DNA of 64,000 bases, from the IMG/VR virus record IMGVR_UViG_3300013233_000093, positions 124,001-188,000 of that record; one strand, written 5' to 3'. The notes under the pieces were generated by a model. The model saw only the letters and a list, made by a program, of their open reading frames with translations, did no database searches and was not told the DNA's origin. The position numbers and the translations under genes were made by a program. Numbering within the stretch: position 1 is the first letter of the stretch; each line of letters starts with the position of its first letter. The stretch is from a virus. This document shows, in pieces, positions 8,607-17,662 of this stretch.

Positions 8607-10691
8607 TTATAATGTAGTCACGGTTGATTCGCCTGGTATGCGACTTCCCATGGAAACGTGAAAGCTCAATTTCGACTTAAGCATAGATGTGGTCAAACCA
8701 CGATTGACGTGCGCCAGCGTTACGGTTCGGTTAATACGCACTGTATCCGCTACGCATTTTGGTACAAGAGCCGGTGTGTTTTTCAAAGGTGTGCAAGTCC
8801 CAAGACCCGTTGTGCCCGTGCGTATGTGATAGTTATCCGAATGGTGCAGCTGCACACCGTTAGGCGATTTATCCGCATACCCACTGGGCATCACCGCCCT
8901 GCGGTTAGCTGACTTTATATAGTTAACACCGTAACTCGTCAGTTCCTGCACTACGTTAACCAACGCACTTGATTTCGCACTCATGCCCACAGATTGGGAA
9001 TCTATGCCCACAACATTATCGAGTATGTTTTTAAATAACGTAGTATATTCATCGGTTGTTAAGTTACTAGGCAGCTTGCGACTGTACGCCCATTCGTCCC
9101 ATGTAACAACACCGTCCACAAAGGACACGTGCTTGCTTGGTATTAACAGTCGTACACAATTCCGTACCTGTGCCCTCCGGGACATGGACACCGCCTTAAC
9201 TTCCACGGAGTGCAGTTGGTAATAAGCTTTAACCACTGCGTCTACGTACTCAGATAGATCGGTCACACTGGTCACGTCAGGCGGTGCCGGTAATGTGGAC
9301 AACAGTGTATTGGCCACGCCCTCAGTCACCAGAGATTGTTCCATTAACGATTCTAACGCACTTACGTCCGGCACTGGGTACGCGGGCGACGAGTTAAGCA
9401 ATACGTCTGGAATTACAGCGGCTGTGTCCCCCGATTTCATGCGCAATACTGAGTAGAGTAACAACACTGCAGTATCTCGCATAGTCAGTACGATGCTTTC
9501 CCTGCCGTTAATAGGCACAGTAACCGTCTTACGATAACGTTGGTTGCCTGCCATGTCCAGCCATGTGTGCAGTTGCATGGTATCGGGTTGAGCTAGGCGC
9601 TCATCTAATGTGTACTTTTGCACCATTTCCACGAGGCCTGTTGGGACAACGTCAATGGTCGTGGCGCTGATTACCCGCTGAGCGTACCTAACGTCATCTT
9701 CCACGTCAACTCGATTGTAGATGGCGTTGTCGGCAGTCTCGTCGTACAGATGTGCAACTGACCGTCTGTTAACGGGATCGATGGATGTGGTAGGCGATGT
9801 GTAATCTGACACCACCATAGAGACGCCCGTCTTGCGGTCGTCTATAAGGTGTTCCTCTGTTTGCGTTATGCCGTAACGCATCGCAGCAATGTTATTAGGC
9901 TCGGTGATGTTTGCAAGCAGGGAAGTCATAGTAGACTCCTTACCCACGTTATGTCGTAAGTAATCTATGTTGCGGTATAAATACAACGCTTGTGCGTGAG
10001 ACAAATGCTTCTTGTATTTATCCAGACGTGCCTTAGAAGCCAGTCGTACCCATATATGAAAGTCAGATGCCTGTGGTGTCTGTGATGTACGCAGTCGTAT
10101 AGACATCACCGCAGGTACCATCTGTTGATATAAGGTACCTATACGCGCAGCCATATACAGCGGGTCTGTTACGCTGTAGGACGGGTTATGCCACCTAGAC
10201 ATCGTGGCCGCCACCCAGCCCTGCAACTCCGTTATAAGACTGCCCTCGCCCTCACCCACGTAGTTCGCGTTGTAATGCAGGATAGCATGGTCAGCAGCAG
10301 CGAACGCTTTATCGAAAGGTACCGGATTAAAGATGCTGCGAATTAGACTTGCGCTGGCGGGATTGGCCTCGAGCAGTTTAGCGTGCAACAGCCCGTTAGG
10401 ACCGTACTCGCTGGCAGTCAGTGGATGCGCCAGTAAATTATCCATCGACAGTAACACCTCTTCGCCTGTATCACTTGACGTCACGTACACAGGCGCATCT
10501 GTAAAGTGATACTCACCGCGCAAGTTGACGTAATACTTCCACTGTTCTGGGTCTTCTCCAGGCTCGTGTCCCAGCATTCTTAAATAATTATTAATAATTT
10601 CAATTGTGTGATCGGACTTAATCACAACGCTCCGCACCAAGGAGATGCATTTATTTATGTAATCTTCATATCTAGCATCCACGTTATACAT
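8607..10691 (-). CDS. Large probable virion structural protein, 694 aa
   Basis: First gene of the minus-strand block that starts in the 63-bp divergent region at 10.7 kb. The protein is soluble, with no signal peptide or membrane helix, and mixes alpha-helical N-terminal parts with Thr/Val-rich strands (residues ~380-560). The C-terminal ~80 residues are rich in basic residues and His (VRINRTVTLAHVNRGLTT). Size, soluble character and a neighbour of similar type suggest a baseplate, tail or neck component. I could not match it to a named family. Confidence 0.55.
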   Translation of the reverse strand: MYNVDARYEDYINKCISLVRSVVIKSDHTIEIINNYLRMLGHEPGEDPEQWKYYVNLRGEYHFTDAPVYVTSSDTGEEVLLSMDNLLAHPLTASEYGPNGLLHAKLLEANPASASLIRSIFNPVPFDKAFAAADHAILHYNANYVGEGEGSLITELQGWVAATMSRWHNPSYSVTDPLYMAARIGTLYQQMVPAVMSIRLRTSQTPQASDFHIWVRLASKARLDKYKKHLSHAQALYLYRNIDYLRHNVGKESTMTSLLANITEPNNIAAMRYGITQTEEHLIDDRKTGVSMVVSDYTSPTTSIDPVNRRSVAHLYDETADNAIYNRVDVEDDVRYAQRVISATTIDVVPTGLVEMVQKYTLDERLAQPDTMQLHTWLDMAGNQRYRKTVTVPINGRESIVLTMRDTAVLLLYSVLRMKSGDTAAVIPDVLLNSSPAYPVPDVSALESLMEQSLVTEGVANTLLSTLPAPPDVTSVTDLSEYVDAVVKAYYQLHSVEVKAVSMSRRAQVRNCVRLLIPSKHVSFVDGVVTWDEWAYSRKLPSNLTTDEYTTLFKNILDNVVGIDSQSVGMSAKSSALVNVVQELTSYGVNYIKSANRRAVMPSGYADKSPNGVQLHHSDNYHIRTGTTGLGTCTPLKNTPALVPKCVADTVRINRTVTLAHVNRGLTTSMLKSKLSFHVSMGSRIPGESTVTTL

Positions 10692-10754
10692 GCCCCTAAA
10701 GTTTGGTTAATTACCTATTCATAGGATAGTTCCCGTATATAGAGAGTAAAAACA
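10692..10754. promoter_or_regulatory. Divergent promoter region
   Basis: Sixty-three AT-rich bases separate two divergently transcribed blocks of structural genes and must hold promoters for both. A short dyad CCTATTCATAGG lies at about 10712-10723. The CTATATCAC element is absent, so these genes are probably driven by a different (later) promoter class. This is inference from gene orientation. Confidence 0.4.
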
Positions 10755-13169
10755 ATGGCTAAACGTAAAAAATCACCTAAGACTAAGGTGTCGAAGGCTG
10801 AGCTTAAAAACGCACTAAAGGTTTCGGCCAGCTTAATCGTCCCGCGTAAGAAAACCGCACCACGTAAAGGAAACGCAGGTGCATTGACGAGCGTCATTAC
10901 CAATGCACTGAACACCACAGGTAAGGGCGTCAGTGAGAACAAGTTAATGATGCGCTTGTTGCCAGACCTAGAGGTTGTAGCCAACATCACCGTGGGGTCT
11001 GTACTGGCGCCCAAGGATCTACTGGATCCCAGCTTACACTTCACGTTAGATATACCACCGGATAGAAAGGCACCTTCCCCAGAGGTATTGTCGTATGTAT
11101 CGAATCACTTCACAAACGAATCGGGTTACAACCTCCTGTCGAAGCTTCGTACGATCTTAAGAGACGCGTTGTTTGAGGAGGGCGCACATGCTTCCATTAT
11201 CTTGCCAGCTAAGACACTAGAAGATTTCTCTGCCATGGCCAGAGCTGAACTGGCAAAGGTACACGTAACGGAGAAGGGCGGTAAACTCGGTGCCCTGTCG
11301 TATGGCATGCAGTCACTGCAATTAGCAGCAACCTCCGCTGTAAATGAAATGATGCAGTACGGACTTGTGTCTGGAGATACAAAATACGGCTTCGATGTAT
11401 GTGACAATCCTGCAGTACTGCGAGCACCTGAAACTGTGACCAGTTCTGTAAGCGATATGTACGCCACTGCAGTAGGGACACAGTCCATCACTAAAGCAGG
11501 TGGATACACTTCAGTGACAGCGGGTAAAACTCCAGACGGCGAGCCGCTCGTGCTGCGCGTGCCTATGGACAGCATAGCGCCTGTTTACAGCAACGGCGAT
11601 ACGATTGGTTACTACCTGTTGTTAGACGATCAAGGCCGTCCTGTTTCAAAGATACAACACGGGGCAGCGGGGGAACGTGTTCAGCGCGAGTTAAATAGAA
11701 TGTCTAAGGAGAACATCCTTGGAGGCATACTGTCCGCCGTTGGCATTCGCCAGAGTACAGACACAAACAAACCCAATGCAGCCGTGATGTTAAACGAGTA
11801 TGAAAATGTACTTGACGCAGAATTGGCAGCGCAACTTAACAAGTCAGGTGTATTCGGTAAAGACGTGACGGTAAGTCATCCCACGGGTTTTGCCCGTACT
11901 ATGTTTTATCGCGCACTGCGCAGCACTAAAACGAGAATGCTATTTGTCCCGACGTCTCTGGTGGCCTACTATGCACACAGACGCAACGAGTTTGGTTTAG
12001 GCGAAAGCTTGCTGGAGTCCACCAAGGCGTACGGCGTCATGCGGGTAACATTGTTGCTTGCTCACGTCATGAGTGGCGTGAAGGCGTCCGTGGGCAGAAC
12101 CATACTTGACGTGACGTTAGACGAAGATGACAACGATCCTGAAGCTACTGTGTCGGCGTCAGTGGCCAACTATGCGTCATATCAAACAGATCTGGTGTCC
12201 TTTAACATGCAGCAGTTTGATGGCTTGGCTGCATCGCTTAACCGTGCATCATTAGATGTGAATGTAGACGGCGGAGATATCTTCCCCGGCACAAAAACCG
12301 AACTACGGGATGCATCAAGATCGCCCATTGATCCAGATACGGATACACTAGACGAGTTGAAGATGATGCAGTACATGGGCATAGGCGGCCTTTTACCCGA
12401 GTTGGTATCCAGTGTGATATCTGGAGACACCGCCACTGCAGTGACGACTCGCTCAGAACTCTTTGCAAAGACAATCATCGACATTGGCGATGGGTTTAGT
12501 GAGTACCTTACAGAGTTTGTGAGGAACTACATCAAGAACAGCGAACTGCTCACCAAAAAGATCAAAGAAGGTTTGGGTAAAGACATGGACGCAAGCGAAT
12601 GGATCGACTCGCTTAGAGTCAAGATCCCTCGACCTGACCTAGTTAAGATTAAGGCGCAGGGCGAGGCATTAAATGAGTTTAAGTCCTATGTGGAAGACGC
12701 CATCGAGGCCTTTGTCAGTGAAGACATGGTAGATTCGTTGTTCGACGGTGACGTCGACTCACGCATGATGGCCACCATACAAGAAGGCGCTAAGGGCGTG
12801 ATCATCCGTAACTGGATGGCTAAGCAAAACATGTTACCTGAAATGGTTAACGCCTTTAGTACGGACGGCGATGTGATGGGCGACGCGATCGTAGATCACA
12901 ACAACCTTCTTCTAGATGTACTCAAGCCGGTACTGCTCACCATGCTTAAGAAGGAAGTGAAACTTGCTAAGCGTATGGAGAAGGCTAAAGAAGATCCTGC
13001 TGAGGAAGAAGCAGCCGCAGAGGCGGAGGCTAATGATCCTGCCGCTGGCGGCGATGACGCTGGCGGCGAGACACCGCCCACTGACGACGCAGGCGGTGAC
13101 GCATCCGTTGAACCAGGCGCAGCCGACGACGGTGCCCCGGGCGGAGCTGATCCATTCGACATGGGGTAA
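10755..13169 (+). CDS. Large probable structural protein with basic head and acidic tail, 804 aa
   Basis: The N-terminus is strongly basic (MAKRKKSPKTKVSKAELKN, then IVPRKKTAPRKG), suitable for nucleic acid contact. The central ~650 residues are a folded, mainly helical region with no recognised motif. The last ~90 residues turn into EEEAAAEAEAND and then a Gly/Asp/Pro-rich disordered acidic tail ending DPFDMG. Such a layout (basic start, acidic tail) is seen in internal head and scaffold-like proteins, but it is not diagnostic. It leads the plus-strand block divergent from another virion gene and is followed after 6 bases by the propeller-like family. Confidence 0.6.
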   Translation: MAKRKKSPKTKVSKAELKNALKVSASLIVPRKKTAPRKGNAGALTSVITNALNTTGKGVSENKLMMRLLPDLEVVANITVGSVLAPKDLLDPSLHFTLDIPPDRKAPSPEVLSYVSNHFTNESGYNLLSKLRTILRDALFEEGAHASIILPAKTLEDFSAMARAELAKVHVTEKGGKLGALSYGMQSLQLAATSAVNEMMQYGLVSGDTKYGFDVCDNPAVLRAPETVTSSVSDMYATAVGTQSITKAGGYTSVTAGKTPDGEPLVLRVPMDSIAPVYSNGDTIGYYLLLDDQGRPVSKIQHGAAGERVQRELNRMSKENILGGILSAVGIRQSTDTNKPNAAVMLNEYENVLDAELAAQLNKSGVFGKDVTVSHPTGFARTMFYRALRSTKTRMLFVPTSLVAYYAHRRNEFGLGESLLESTKAYGVMRVTLLLAHVMSGVKASVGRTILDVTLDEDDNDPEATVSASVANYASYQTDLVSFNMQQFDGLAASLNRASLDVNVDGGDIFPGTKTELRDASRSPIDPDTDTLDELKMMQYMGIGGLLPELVSSVISGDTATAVTTRSELFAKTIIDIGDGFSEYLTEFVRNYIKNSELLTKKIKEGLGKDMDASEWIDSLRVKIPRPDLVKIKAQGEALNEFKSYVEDAIEAFVSEDMVDSLFDGDVDSRMMATIQEGAKGVIIRNWMAKQNMLPEMVNAFSTDGDVMGDAIVDHNNLLLDVLKPVLLTMLKKEVKLAKRMEKAKEDPAEEEAAAEAEANDPAAGGDDAGGETPPTDDAGGDASVEPGAADDGAPGGADPFDMG

Positions 13170-13175
13170 CGTAAC

Positions 13176-13706
13176 ATGACACCATTAGTAAACTTTGATA
13201 AGGTGTGTTACGTCATACCTGTAGTCGGTACTGCCACCGTGTACATAAAACACCCGGAGTGTGATGGGACGTTATCATTGCTTGTCGATGACCCGACCAT
13301 TGTAACGCCAGCTCTGTATATGGGGTTTACCGTAGACACGACACATTTGTTTGTGTTATCAGAAACCTCTGAAGGATGGACTGTGCAAGTGTATACCCAC
13401 GACACGGATGAATGGTCGTTTAAGCGTGCAGTGGCGCTGCCGACAGGCGACGCCCCTTTAGTAGAGTACCTTTATGCAATGAATCGGCTATTCGTGTGCG
13501 TTACGTACACCGATGTTATGACCGCGTACGATGTCTCTGTGGCTGGTACACAGCCAGCGACTGTGGATCGACGGGTTACTTCTGTGTGCGAATCCATTAG
13601 GTACGCCACAGATAACGAGGAGTGGCAGCGGAAAGAGATGGAGCTGCAAGCCTCCGCTAAGGAGATCCTTGTGGCGAAGTCTAAAGCGCAAGCAAAGGAG
13701 TCCTAG
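13176..13706 (+). CDS. Propeller-blade-like protein, 176 aa
   Basis: Strand-rich, with blade-like units in which a hydrophobic strand is followed by a short turn and an interaction phrase (HLFVLSETSEGWTVQVYTHD; RLFVCVTYTDVMTAYDV). The last 45 residues are a charged helix ending in Lys/Ser (ILVAKSKAQAKES), and unlike its neighbours it has no membrane anchor. It begins 6 bases after the large structural gene. It is the first of about a dozen genes sharing the SxDGxxxxV type of repeat; membership is a judgement from pattern, not from alignment. Confidence 0.6.
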   Translation: MTPLVNFDKVCYVIPVVGTATVYIKHPECDGTLSLLVDDPTIVTPALYMGFTVDTTHLFVLSETSEGWTVQVYTHDTDEWSFKRAVALPTGDAPLVEYLYAMNRLFVCVTYTDVMTAYDVSVAGTQPATVDRRVTSVCESIRYATDNEEWQRKEMELQASAKEILVAKSKAQAKES

Positions 13707-13730
13707 TTCAGTAATGGACAGGATATCACT

Positions 13731-14456
13731 ATGACTAAATCATACCAAACGGTCAACTCGGCATCTTGTGATAACACTATACAGGTAATGTCGGATCGTG
13801 GTGTGGATGGTGTAGTGGACGTGGTGCGGGTTGTAAAGCGCAGTGGCAAGTGTCTGGCGGAGATAGGTAAGGCTATGCCTCCTGTCACGTTAAGAGGCTT
13901 AATGGTGCCTGGTATTGAAGGGATTGTGCACACGCTGTTTGGCATGCATCAGACCCTCTCTCCTAACGGCGAGTGGTTATGTGTGTCAAGCGATGTAATG
14001 ATTGACGGGATTGATTCCGGCATGACGTTGCATATGTACACAGTAAGATCGGATGGCGTAGTCTATGTCGGAAGTTTTCAGCCATTGGCTAATGACTTTG
14101 AAGAAGTAGACGACGGCTATGTCTCTATCTGTCTTTCAGACGACGGTAATATTGTTTCGGTGAGTAATACAATAGACCACACCTATTCGGATGTGGAACT
14201 GTATTGCATTTACGAGAGGGATCGCGTTGGGACTGAATGGTCATTTGTTGAGGCTATTCCCAGCGTATCCATCACGGAAGCCGGATTAGGCTACGACGCG
14301 TACGCAGATGTAGTGTCTCGTACAGCTATAACCCGCTACACATACATTTGCGAGTTCAGCGAATGTAAGTTCTTTAAACAATGGTTACTGTACACTTGTG
14401 GTGCAGCAGCCCTTACAGTGCTCATTGTAATCCCGGTTATAATGTTCATACTCTAA
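13731..14456 (+). CDS. Tail-anchored propeller-blade protein, 241 aa
   Basis: Three blade-like repeats are readable: TLSPNGEWLCVSSDVMIDG (about residues 81-99), VSICLSDDGNIVSVSNTI (about 138-155) and the strand pair around ELYCIYERDRVGTEWSF. The [S/T]xDGxxxxV phrase is that of beta-propeller and FG-GAP repeats. The final residues (LLYTCGAAALTVLIVIPVIM) are one hydrophobic helix right at the C-terminus, so the protein is tail-anchored with the blades probably in the cytoplasm. Start follows GGACAGGATATCACT. Two or three blades cannot close a propeller, so several copies or several family members may assemble together. Confidence 0.65.
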   Translation: MTKSYQTVNSASCDNTIQVMSDRGVDGVVDVVRVVKRSGKCLAEIGKAMPPVTLRGLMVPGIEGIVHTLFGMHQTLSPNGEWLCVSSDVMIDGIDSGMTLHMYTVRSDGVVYVGSFQPLANDFEEVDDGYVSICLSDDGNIVSVSNTIDHTYSDVELYCIYERDRVGTEWSFVEAIPSVSITEAGLGYDAYADVVSRTAITRYTYICEFSECKFFKQWLLYTCGAAALTVLIVIPVIMFIL

Positions 14457-14465
14457 GGCGTGGAT

Positions 14466-14657
14466 ATGAAGCGGAGAGATAAGGTGTTTGTTATGTTCAT
14501 TGGCGTTACATTTAGCGTCATCGTGATGCTTACTACGGTGTTGGTCAATGTTAACATACGCAATGCAGCTAATGTGGAGTTGGAACGATCCGCAGCACGC
14601 GAGGCATGTTTAAATGTCTTACGTGATGTGGGTAATACTACTGGGTCAGCGAATTGA
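14466..14657 (+). CDS. Small single-helix membrane protein, 63 aa
   Basis: The ATG at 14466 is chosen because AAGGCG lies seven bases upstream; a GTG at 14460 is the alternative. A basic start (MKRRDKV) is followed by one membrane helix (FVMFIGVTFSVIVMLTTVLV) and a polar 30-residue tail. It sits between two tail-anchored blade proteins with almost no gap and has no blade of its own. Function unknown, perhaps a membrane partner of its neighbours. Confidence 0.6.
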   Translation: MKRRDKVFVMFIGVTFSVIVMLTTVLVNVNIRNAANVELERSAAREACLNVLRDVGNTTGSAN

Positions 14658-14678
14658 CCTGCTCTTTAGGAGCAAGAT

Positions 14679-15266
14679 ATGCACAACCATATGTCAGAAA
14701 CATCCACCAGAACCTGCGTTTACGGCGGAGACGTCAGAGCGCAATCTGATCCATCACGAGCCAGTGGCTCTGGTAAAGTGGAGATTTCGAGGCGTGGTGA
14801 TAACGGTGCGTGGAAGCCAGTAGCGGAGCTAAGGAGTAACGTCTCCAATGATGCGTTTTTCGGTACCTCCATCGGCATAACCCGAGACGGTAAATTTCTG
14901 GTTGTGGCCTCCACTGTGGTGAATCGTCACTCAGCTATGAAGGGCATAGTCAGTATTTTTGAAAACGCTAAGGCAAATGCATGGGTGCAGGTCGGCGGGA
15001 TCTCTATAGATCTCAGTCCGTATAAGCAAAGCACCACGGCATTCGATGACGCGTTGTTTCTTTCCGATGATAGAAGGCTTATCTCAATTGGAGGAGACAC
15101 GGGGGATCGTATACGCACACCTTTAATTTACGAGTACAGTTACACACAACGAAGCTGGGTACGGCGTTCAGGTGAGGCACCTGCCGAACCGTTAAGACGC
15201 AAGCTTACGTCATGGCATATTCTACTGGGGTGTGTTCTCGTTGTACCGTTGCTGTATTACGTTTAG
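14679..15266 (+). CDS. Tail-anchored propeller-blade protein, 195 aa
   Basis: Two clear blades: FFGTSIGITRDGKFLVVAST (about 63-82), which is nearly a textbook FG-GAP repeat, and ALFLSDDRRLISIGGDTGD (about 128-146). The N-terminal ~45 residues are polar and probably flexible. The C-terminus (WHILLGCVLVVPLLYYV) is a membrane helix that ends within a residue of the stop. Start follows TTTAGGAGCAAGAT. The stop codon TAG lies within the ribosome-binding site of the next gene, so the two are tightly coupled. Confidence 0.7.
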   Translation: MHNHMSETSTRTCVYGGDVRAQSDPSRASGSGKVEISRRGDNGAWKPVAELRSNVSNDAFFGTSIGITRDGKFLVVASTVVNRHSAMKGIVSIFENAKANAWVQVGGISIDLSPYKQSTTAFDDALFLSDDRRLISIGGDTGDRIRTPLIYEYSYTQRSWVRRSGEAPAEPLRRKLTSWHILLGCVLVVPLLYYV

Positions 15267-15274
15267 GAGGTACT

Positions 15275-15808
15275 GTGTACGATTTCTATTCGCGCGTTAT
15301 TTTAGCCGCACAACGCGGCAAGCCTGATCCAAACGTCACTATAGTGTTTACCTCTGACGGGGCGCACGCTGCAATGGGGTTATATGGGTATAAAGGTGGG
15401 GAAGGGGCACTGCATTTGTTTAAGAGTGCGGACAGTGACTGGATACGGTGTTCTACGGTTACCGGCGGAGATACGTCCCTTACTTTAGCTAAACACCTAG
15501 CAATGTCTCCCAACGGCAGGTATCTGGCATGTACGTTATCGGACGTCAGTACAGGCAGTTGGCATGCGGTACGGTTGTTTCGCGTTACCCCCACGCACAA
15601 GCTCGTGTTGTGTGGCGAGACGTCGTTGACAGCAAACGATGAATGTGCGCTGTCTGTGACAGATGACGGCGAGTACGTCAACGTCTGTCATATAGGGACG
15701 TCGGAGTCGGTGTGCATGTGCACGCCACGGCAAAGTACTGGATACGGGACATTACCGTATTTGTTTGCTGGCGCGTTGGTGTCAGCAGCGGCTTTGTTGT
15801 TTATTTAA
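15275..15808 (+). CDS. Tail-anchored propeller-blade protein, 177 aa
   Basis: The GTG at 15275 is chosen because a perfect TAGGAGGT lies just before it; an upstream in-frame ATG (15212) would overlap the previous gene by 55 bases. Blades: VFTSDGAHAAMGLYGYKGG (about 24-42), HLAMSPNGRYLACTLSDVS (about 73-91) and ALSVTDDGEYVNVCHIGTS (about 127-145). A C-terminal helix (LPYLFAGALVSAAALLFI) reaches the last residue. Same architecture as its neighbours, little sequence identity: an old duplicated family. Confidence 0.7.
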   Translation: MYDFYSRVILAAQRGKPDPNVTIVFTSDGAHAAMGLYGYKGGEGALHLFKSADSDWIRCSTVTGGDTSLTLAKHLAMSPNGRYLACTLSDVSTGSWHAVRLFRVTPTHKLVLCGETSLTANDECALSVTDDGEYVNVCHIGTSESVCMCTPRQSTGYGTLPYLFAGALVSAAALLFI

Positions 15809-15826
15809 CATGCACGGTTTACGCTT

Positions 15827-16339
15827 ATGAACAATTTAGTAGACGATAATCGGAGGATATTTAAACATTCACCGGACCGGCCTTTGTCGGTGTCGAACAA
15901 TGGGAGATACGTAATCACTTCAGATCCTTACAATCTCCGTTTCGGAAACGTGATGATCTATCGTGACGTGGACAATTCGTATGAAGTTGTGGGTGAGATT
16001 CCCAATCCCAAGTCCGTAAGTGGTGTAGGAGTGGCGTTAGCGATATCGGATAGTGGTGTGTGGGCAGTCGTGGGCGTGCAGTTAGAAGGTTGTCTTCACT
16101 GTGATAGGTACACGTATTTGAATAAGCAGTGGGTGGCGAGTACACCTATTGTGATAACAAATGCAAGTGGTTGCAGAACCACAGTACAGGTCACAGATGA
16201 CGGCGGCTTGATATGTTACTCCAGAGACCCTCTTGGGTTTCCGGCGAGTAAGCGCGTACTTACGCCGATTTTTATAGGCGGTGCAGTGACGGCGACATTG
16301 TTGTTGACCTGTTCCATCTTAGTCGGATACTTTCTTTAG
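15827..16339 (+). CDS. Tail-anchored propeller-blade protein, 170 aa
   Basis: Blades: LSVSNNGRYVITSDPYN (about 20-36), ALAISDSGVWAVVGVQLEG (about 69-87) and QVTDDGGLICYSRDP (about 121-135). The C-terminal helix (IFIGGAVTATLLLTCSILVG) is the membrane anchor. The ribosome-binding site is weak, suggesting coupling to the upstream gene 18 bases away. Fourth blade protein of this tail-anchored set. Confidence 0.7.
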   Translation: MNNLVDDNRRIFKHSPDRPLSVSNNGRYVITSDPYNLRFGNVMIYRDVDNSYEVVGEIPNPKSVSGVGVALAISDSGVWAVVGVQLEGCLHCDRYTYLNKQWVASTPIVITNASGCRTTVQVTDDGGLICYSRDPLGFPASKRVLTPIFIGGAVTATLLLTCSILVGYFL

Positions 16340-16354
16340 ACAGGAGTATGCATT

Positions 16355-16570
16355 ATGCAAAAACGTTCCAAGTTGGGCGTTGTACTACATAAAGCTTTTC
16401 GTGATAACTTAAAGAAATCCCTGGCAGGTGCCAGCGTAGCGGTCATCGCGTTGGCCTGGTGTTTAAACGCCGGGTACGAATGGCAGTGTGTCCGTGACCC
16501 ATCCTTTGCAGGCTGTCAGTACATTACTGTCGCGCCATTGGTGGAAGTCGACGCCATACCAAGGGGTTAA
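16355..16570 (+). CDS. Small membrane protein, 71 aa
   Basis: A basic N-terminus (MQKRSKLGVVLHKAFRDNLKK) precedes one helix (SLAGASVAVIALAWCLNAGY) and a short tail holding two cysteines (CVRDPSFAGCQY). By the positive-inside rule the tail faces the periplasm, where the cysteines could form a disulphide. Good ribosome-binding site (CAGGAG). It is the last gene before the terminator that closes the tail-anchored cluster. Confidence 0.65.
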   Translation: MQKRSKLGVVLHKAFRDNLKKSLAGASVAVIALAWCLNAGYEWQCVRDPSFAGCQYITVAPLVEVDAIPRG

Positions 16571-16601
16571 ACGAAGCACACATTTTCATTGACGATGTAT
16601 T

Positions 16602-16635
16602 ATAGTAGCCGGGTAATCCGGCTACTATCCTTTTA
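16602..16635 (+). terminator. Terminator after the tail-anchored cluster
   Basis: An 11-bp perfect stem (16602-16612 with 16618-16628) followed by CCTTTTATG. It divides the tail-anchored blade genes from the soluble ones. Confidence 0.75.
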
Positions 16636-16681
16636 TGCCGTCTACTATGTTTTGTATACATCACTAACTATGGATTAAACA

Positions 16682-17569
16682 ATGAACATCAGTTGCGCAC
16701 TTAACGGCATTTTAGGCCACGTGGGAGTAGACGAGTCAGGCATGCATGCCGTGGTGTCCGTCGAGGGTAAGATAGCTACATATCGCTTAGGCGACCCCGA
16801 CACAGTAGTGGACGGAGCACAGCTCACTTGTGACGGCGAGTACTTCATCGTGGCAATTACAGCTAACGCACAAACCGACCTGTTGACCTTACGTGTCCAT
16901 AAGCAACCAGGGGCGATCGATCTTACATTACAACACCGGCAGGAAATATCGTGCGTGTCTATAGACATGCGCCAGACCAGCGGGTCAGTGGCAGTAAACA
17001 TTACGCAGCGGAACTATTTGTCCAACAGCTTTAGTAAGTCCACTTATGTTATTTACTCAGGTGATTTGATTGCGGTTACTGTGGGACTGGATTACGTATT
17101 TGATTACGATAAAAACGGTTATGTACTGGGCATGTGCGATGGTGTATTAACGCGGACACATACAGACAGTAATGGCTTCACAAACATCAACTCACTGATC
17201 CCTGACATTATTGAAGGTTACAACATAGCAGGGTTACGCATCAATGACAACGATTTGGTCAGTATTGCGCTAAGCTCACCATGTCCTGGAGGTGTTTGGC
17301 ATTCCATTCTAATCGTTAACTACGTTACAGGCGAGGTGTACGACGATTCCTACATCCCATCTGTCCATTCTGAAGACACACTGGCCATACCTGCCTCTTC
17401 GCCCAATACGTTTATCTACACAAACGACTATCACGTGAAGGAAGGCAGAATGGATACCTTTATAGGGTTGAACTCGTGGGCGTATATTAACCTGGAGAAG
17501 ATAGGCGTCATTAGGGAAAACACCGGACTGGCTGCGTTGGAAGCAAAGAAACGAGTAGTGATGCAATAA
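16682..17569 (+). CDS. Soluble propeller-like protein, 295 aa
   Basis: Blade-like phrases: GHVGVDESGMHAVVSVEGKI (about 12-31), QLTCDGEYFIVAITAN (about 48-63), GLRINDNDLVSIALSS (about 185-200). No membrane helix or signal peptide. The start ATG has no clear ribosome-binding site. The gene lies between a terminator and promoter element copy 3, so it forms its own transcription unit. Function unknown; the family call rests on repeat rhythm. Confidence 0.6.
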   Translation: MNISCALNGILGHVGVDESGMHAVVSVEGKIATYRLGDPDTVVDGAQLTCDGEYFIVAITANAQTDLLTLRVHKQPGAIDLTLQHRQEISCVSIDMRQTSGSVAVNITQRNYLSNSFSKSTYVIYSGDLIAVTVGLDYVFDYDKNGYVLGMCDGVLTRTHTDSNGFTNINSLIPDIIEGYNIAGLRINDNDLVSIALSSPCPGGVWHSILIVNYVTGEVYDDSYIPSVHSEDTLAIPASSPNTFIYTNDYHVKEGRMDTFIGLNSWAYINLEKIGVIRENTGLAALEAKKRVVMQ

Positions 17570-17573
17570 ACCT

Positions 17574-17629
17574 CACCGTTTATTCAAAACTATATCACTA
17601 TTATGATGGACAACGTGTTGTTGTCTTTA
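17574..17629 (+). promoter_or_regulatory. Repeated phage promoter element, copy 3, with 5' stem-loop
   Basis: CTCACCGTTTATTCAAAAC, then CTATATCACTATTATGA, then GACAAC-gtgtt-GTTGTC, a 6-bp Watson-Crick stem. It begins a few bases after the preceding stop codon. The first ~30 bases, from AACCTCACCG onward, match copy 4 at 29.4 kb. Confidence 0.65.
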
Positions 17630-17662
17630 CAGCCCTGGCATTTAACAAGAGTATTATAGGTT

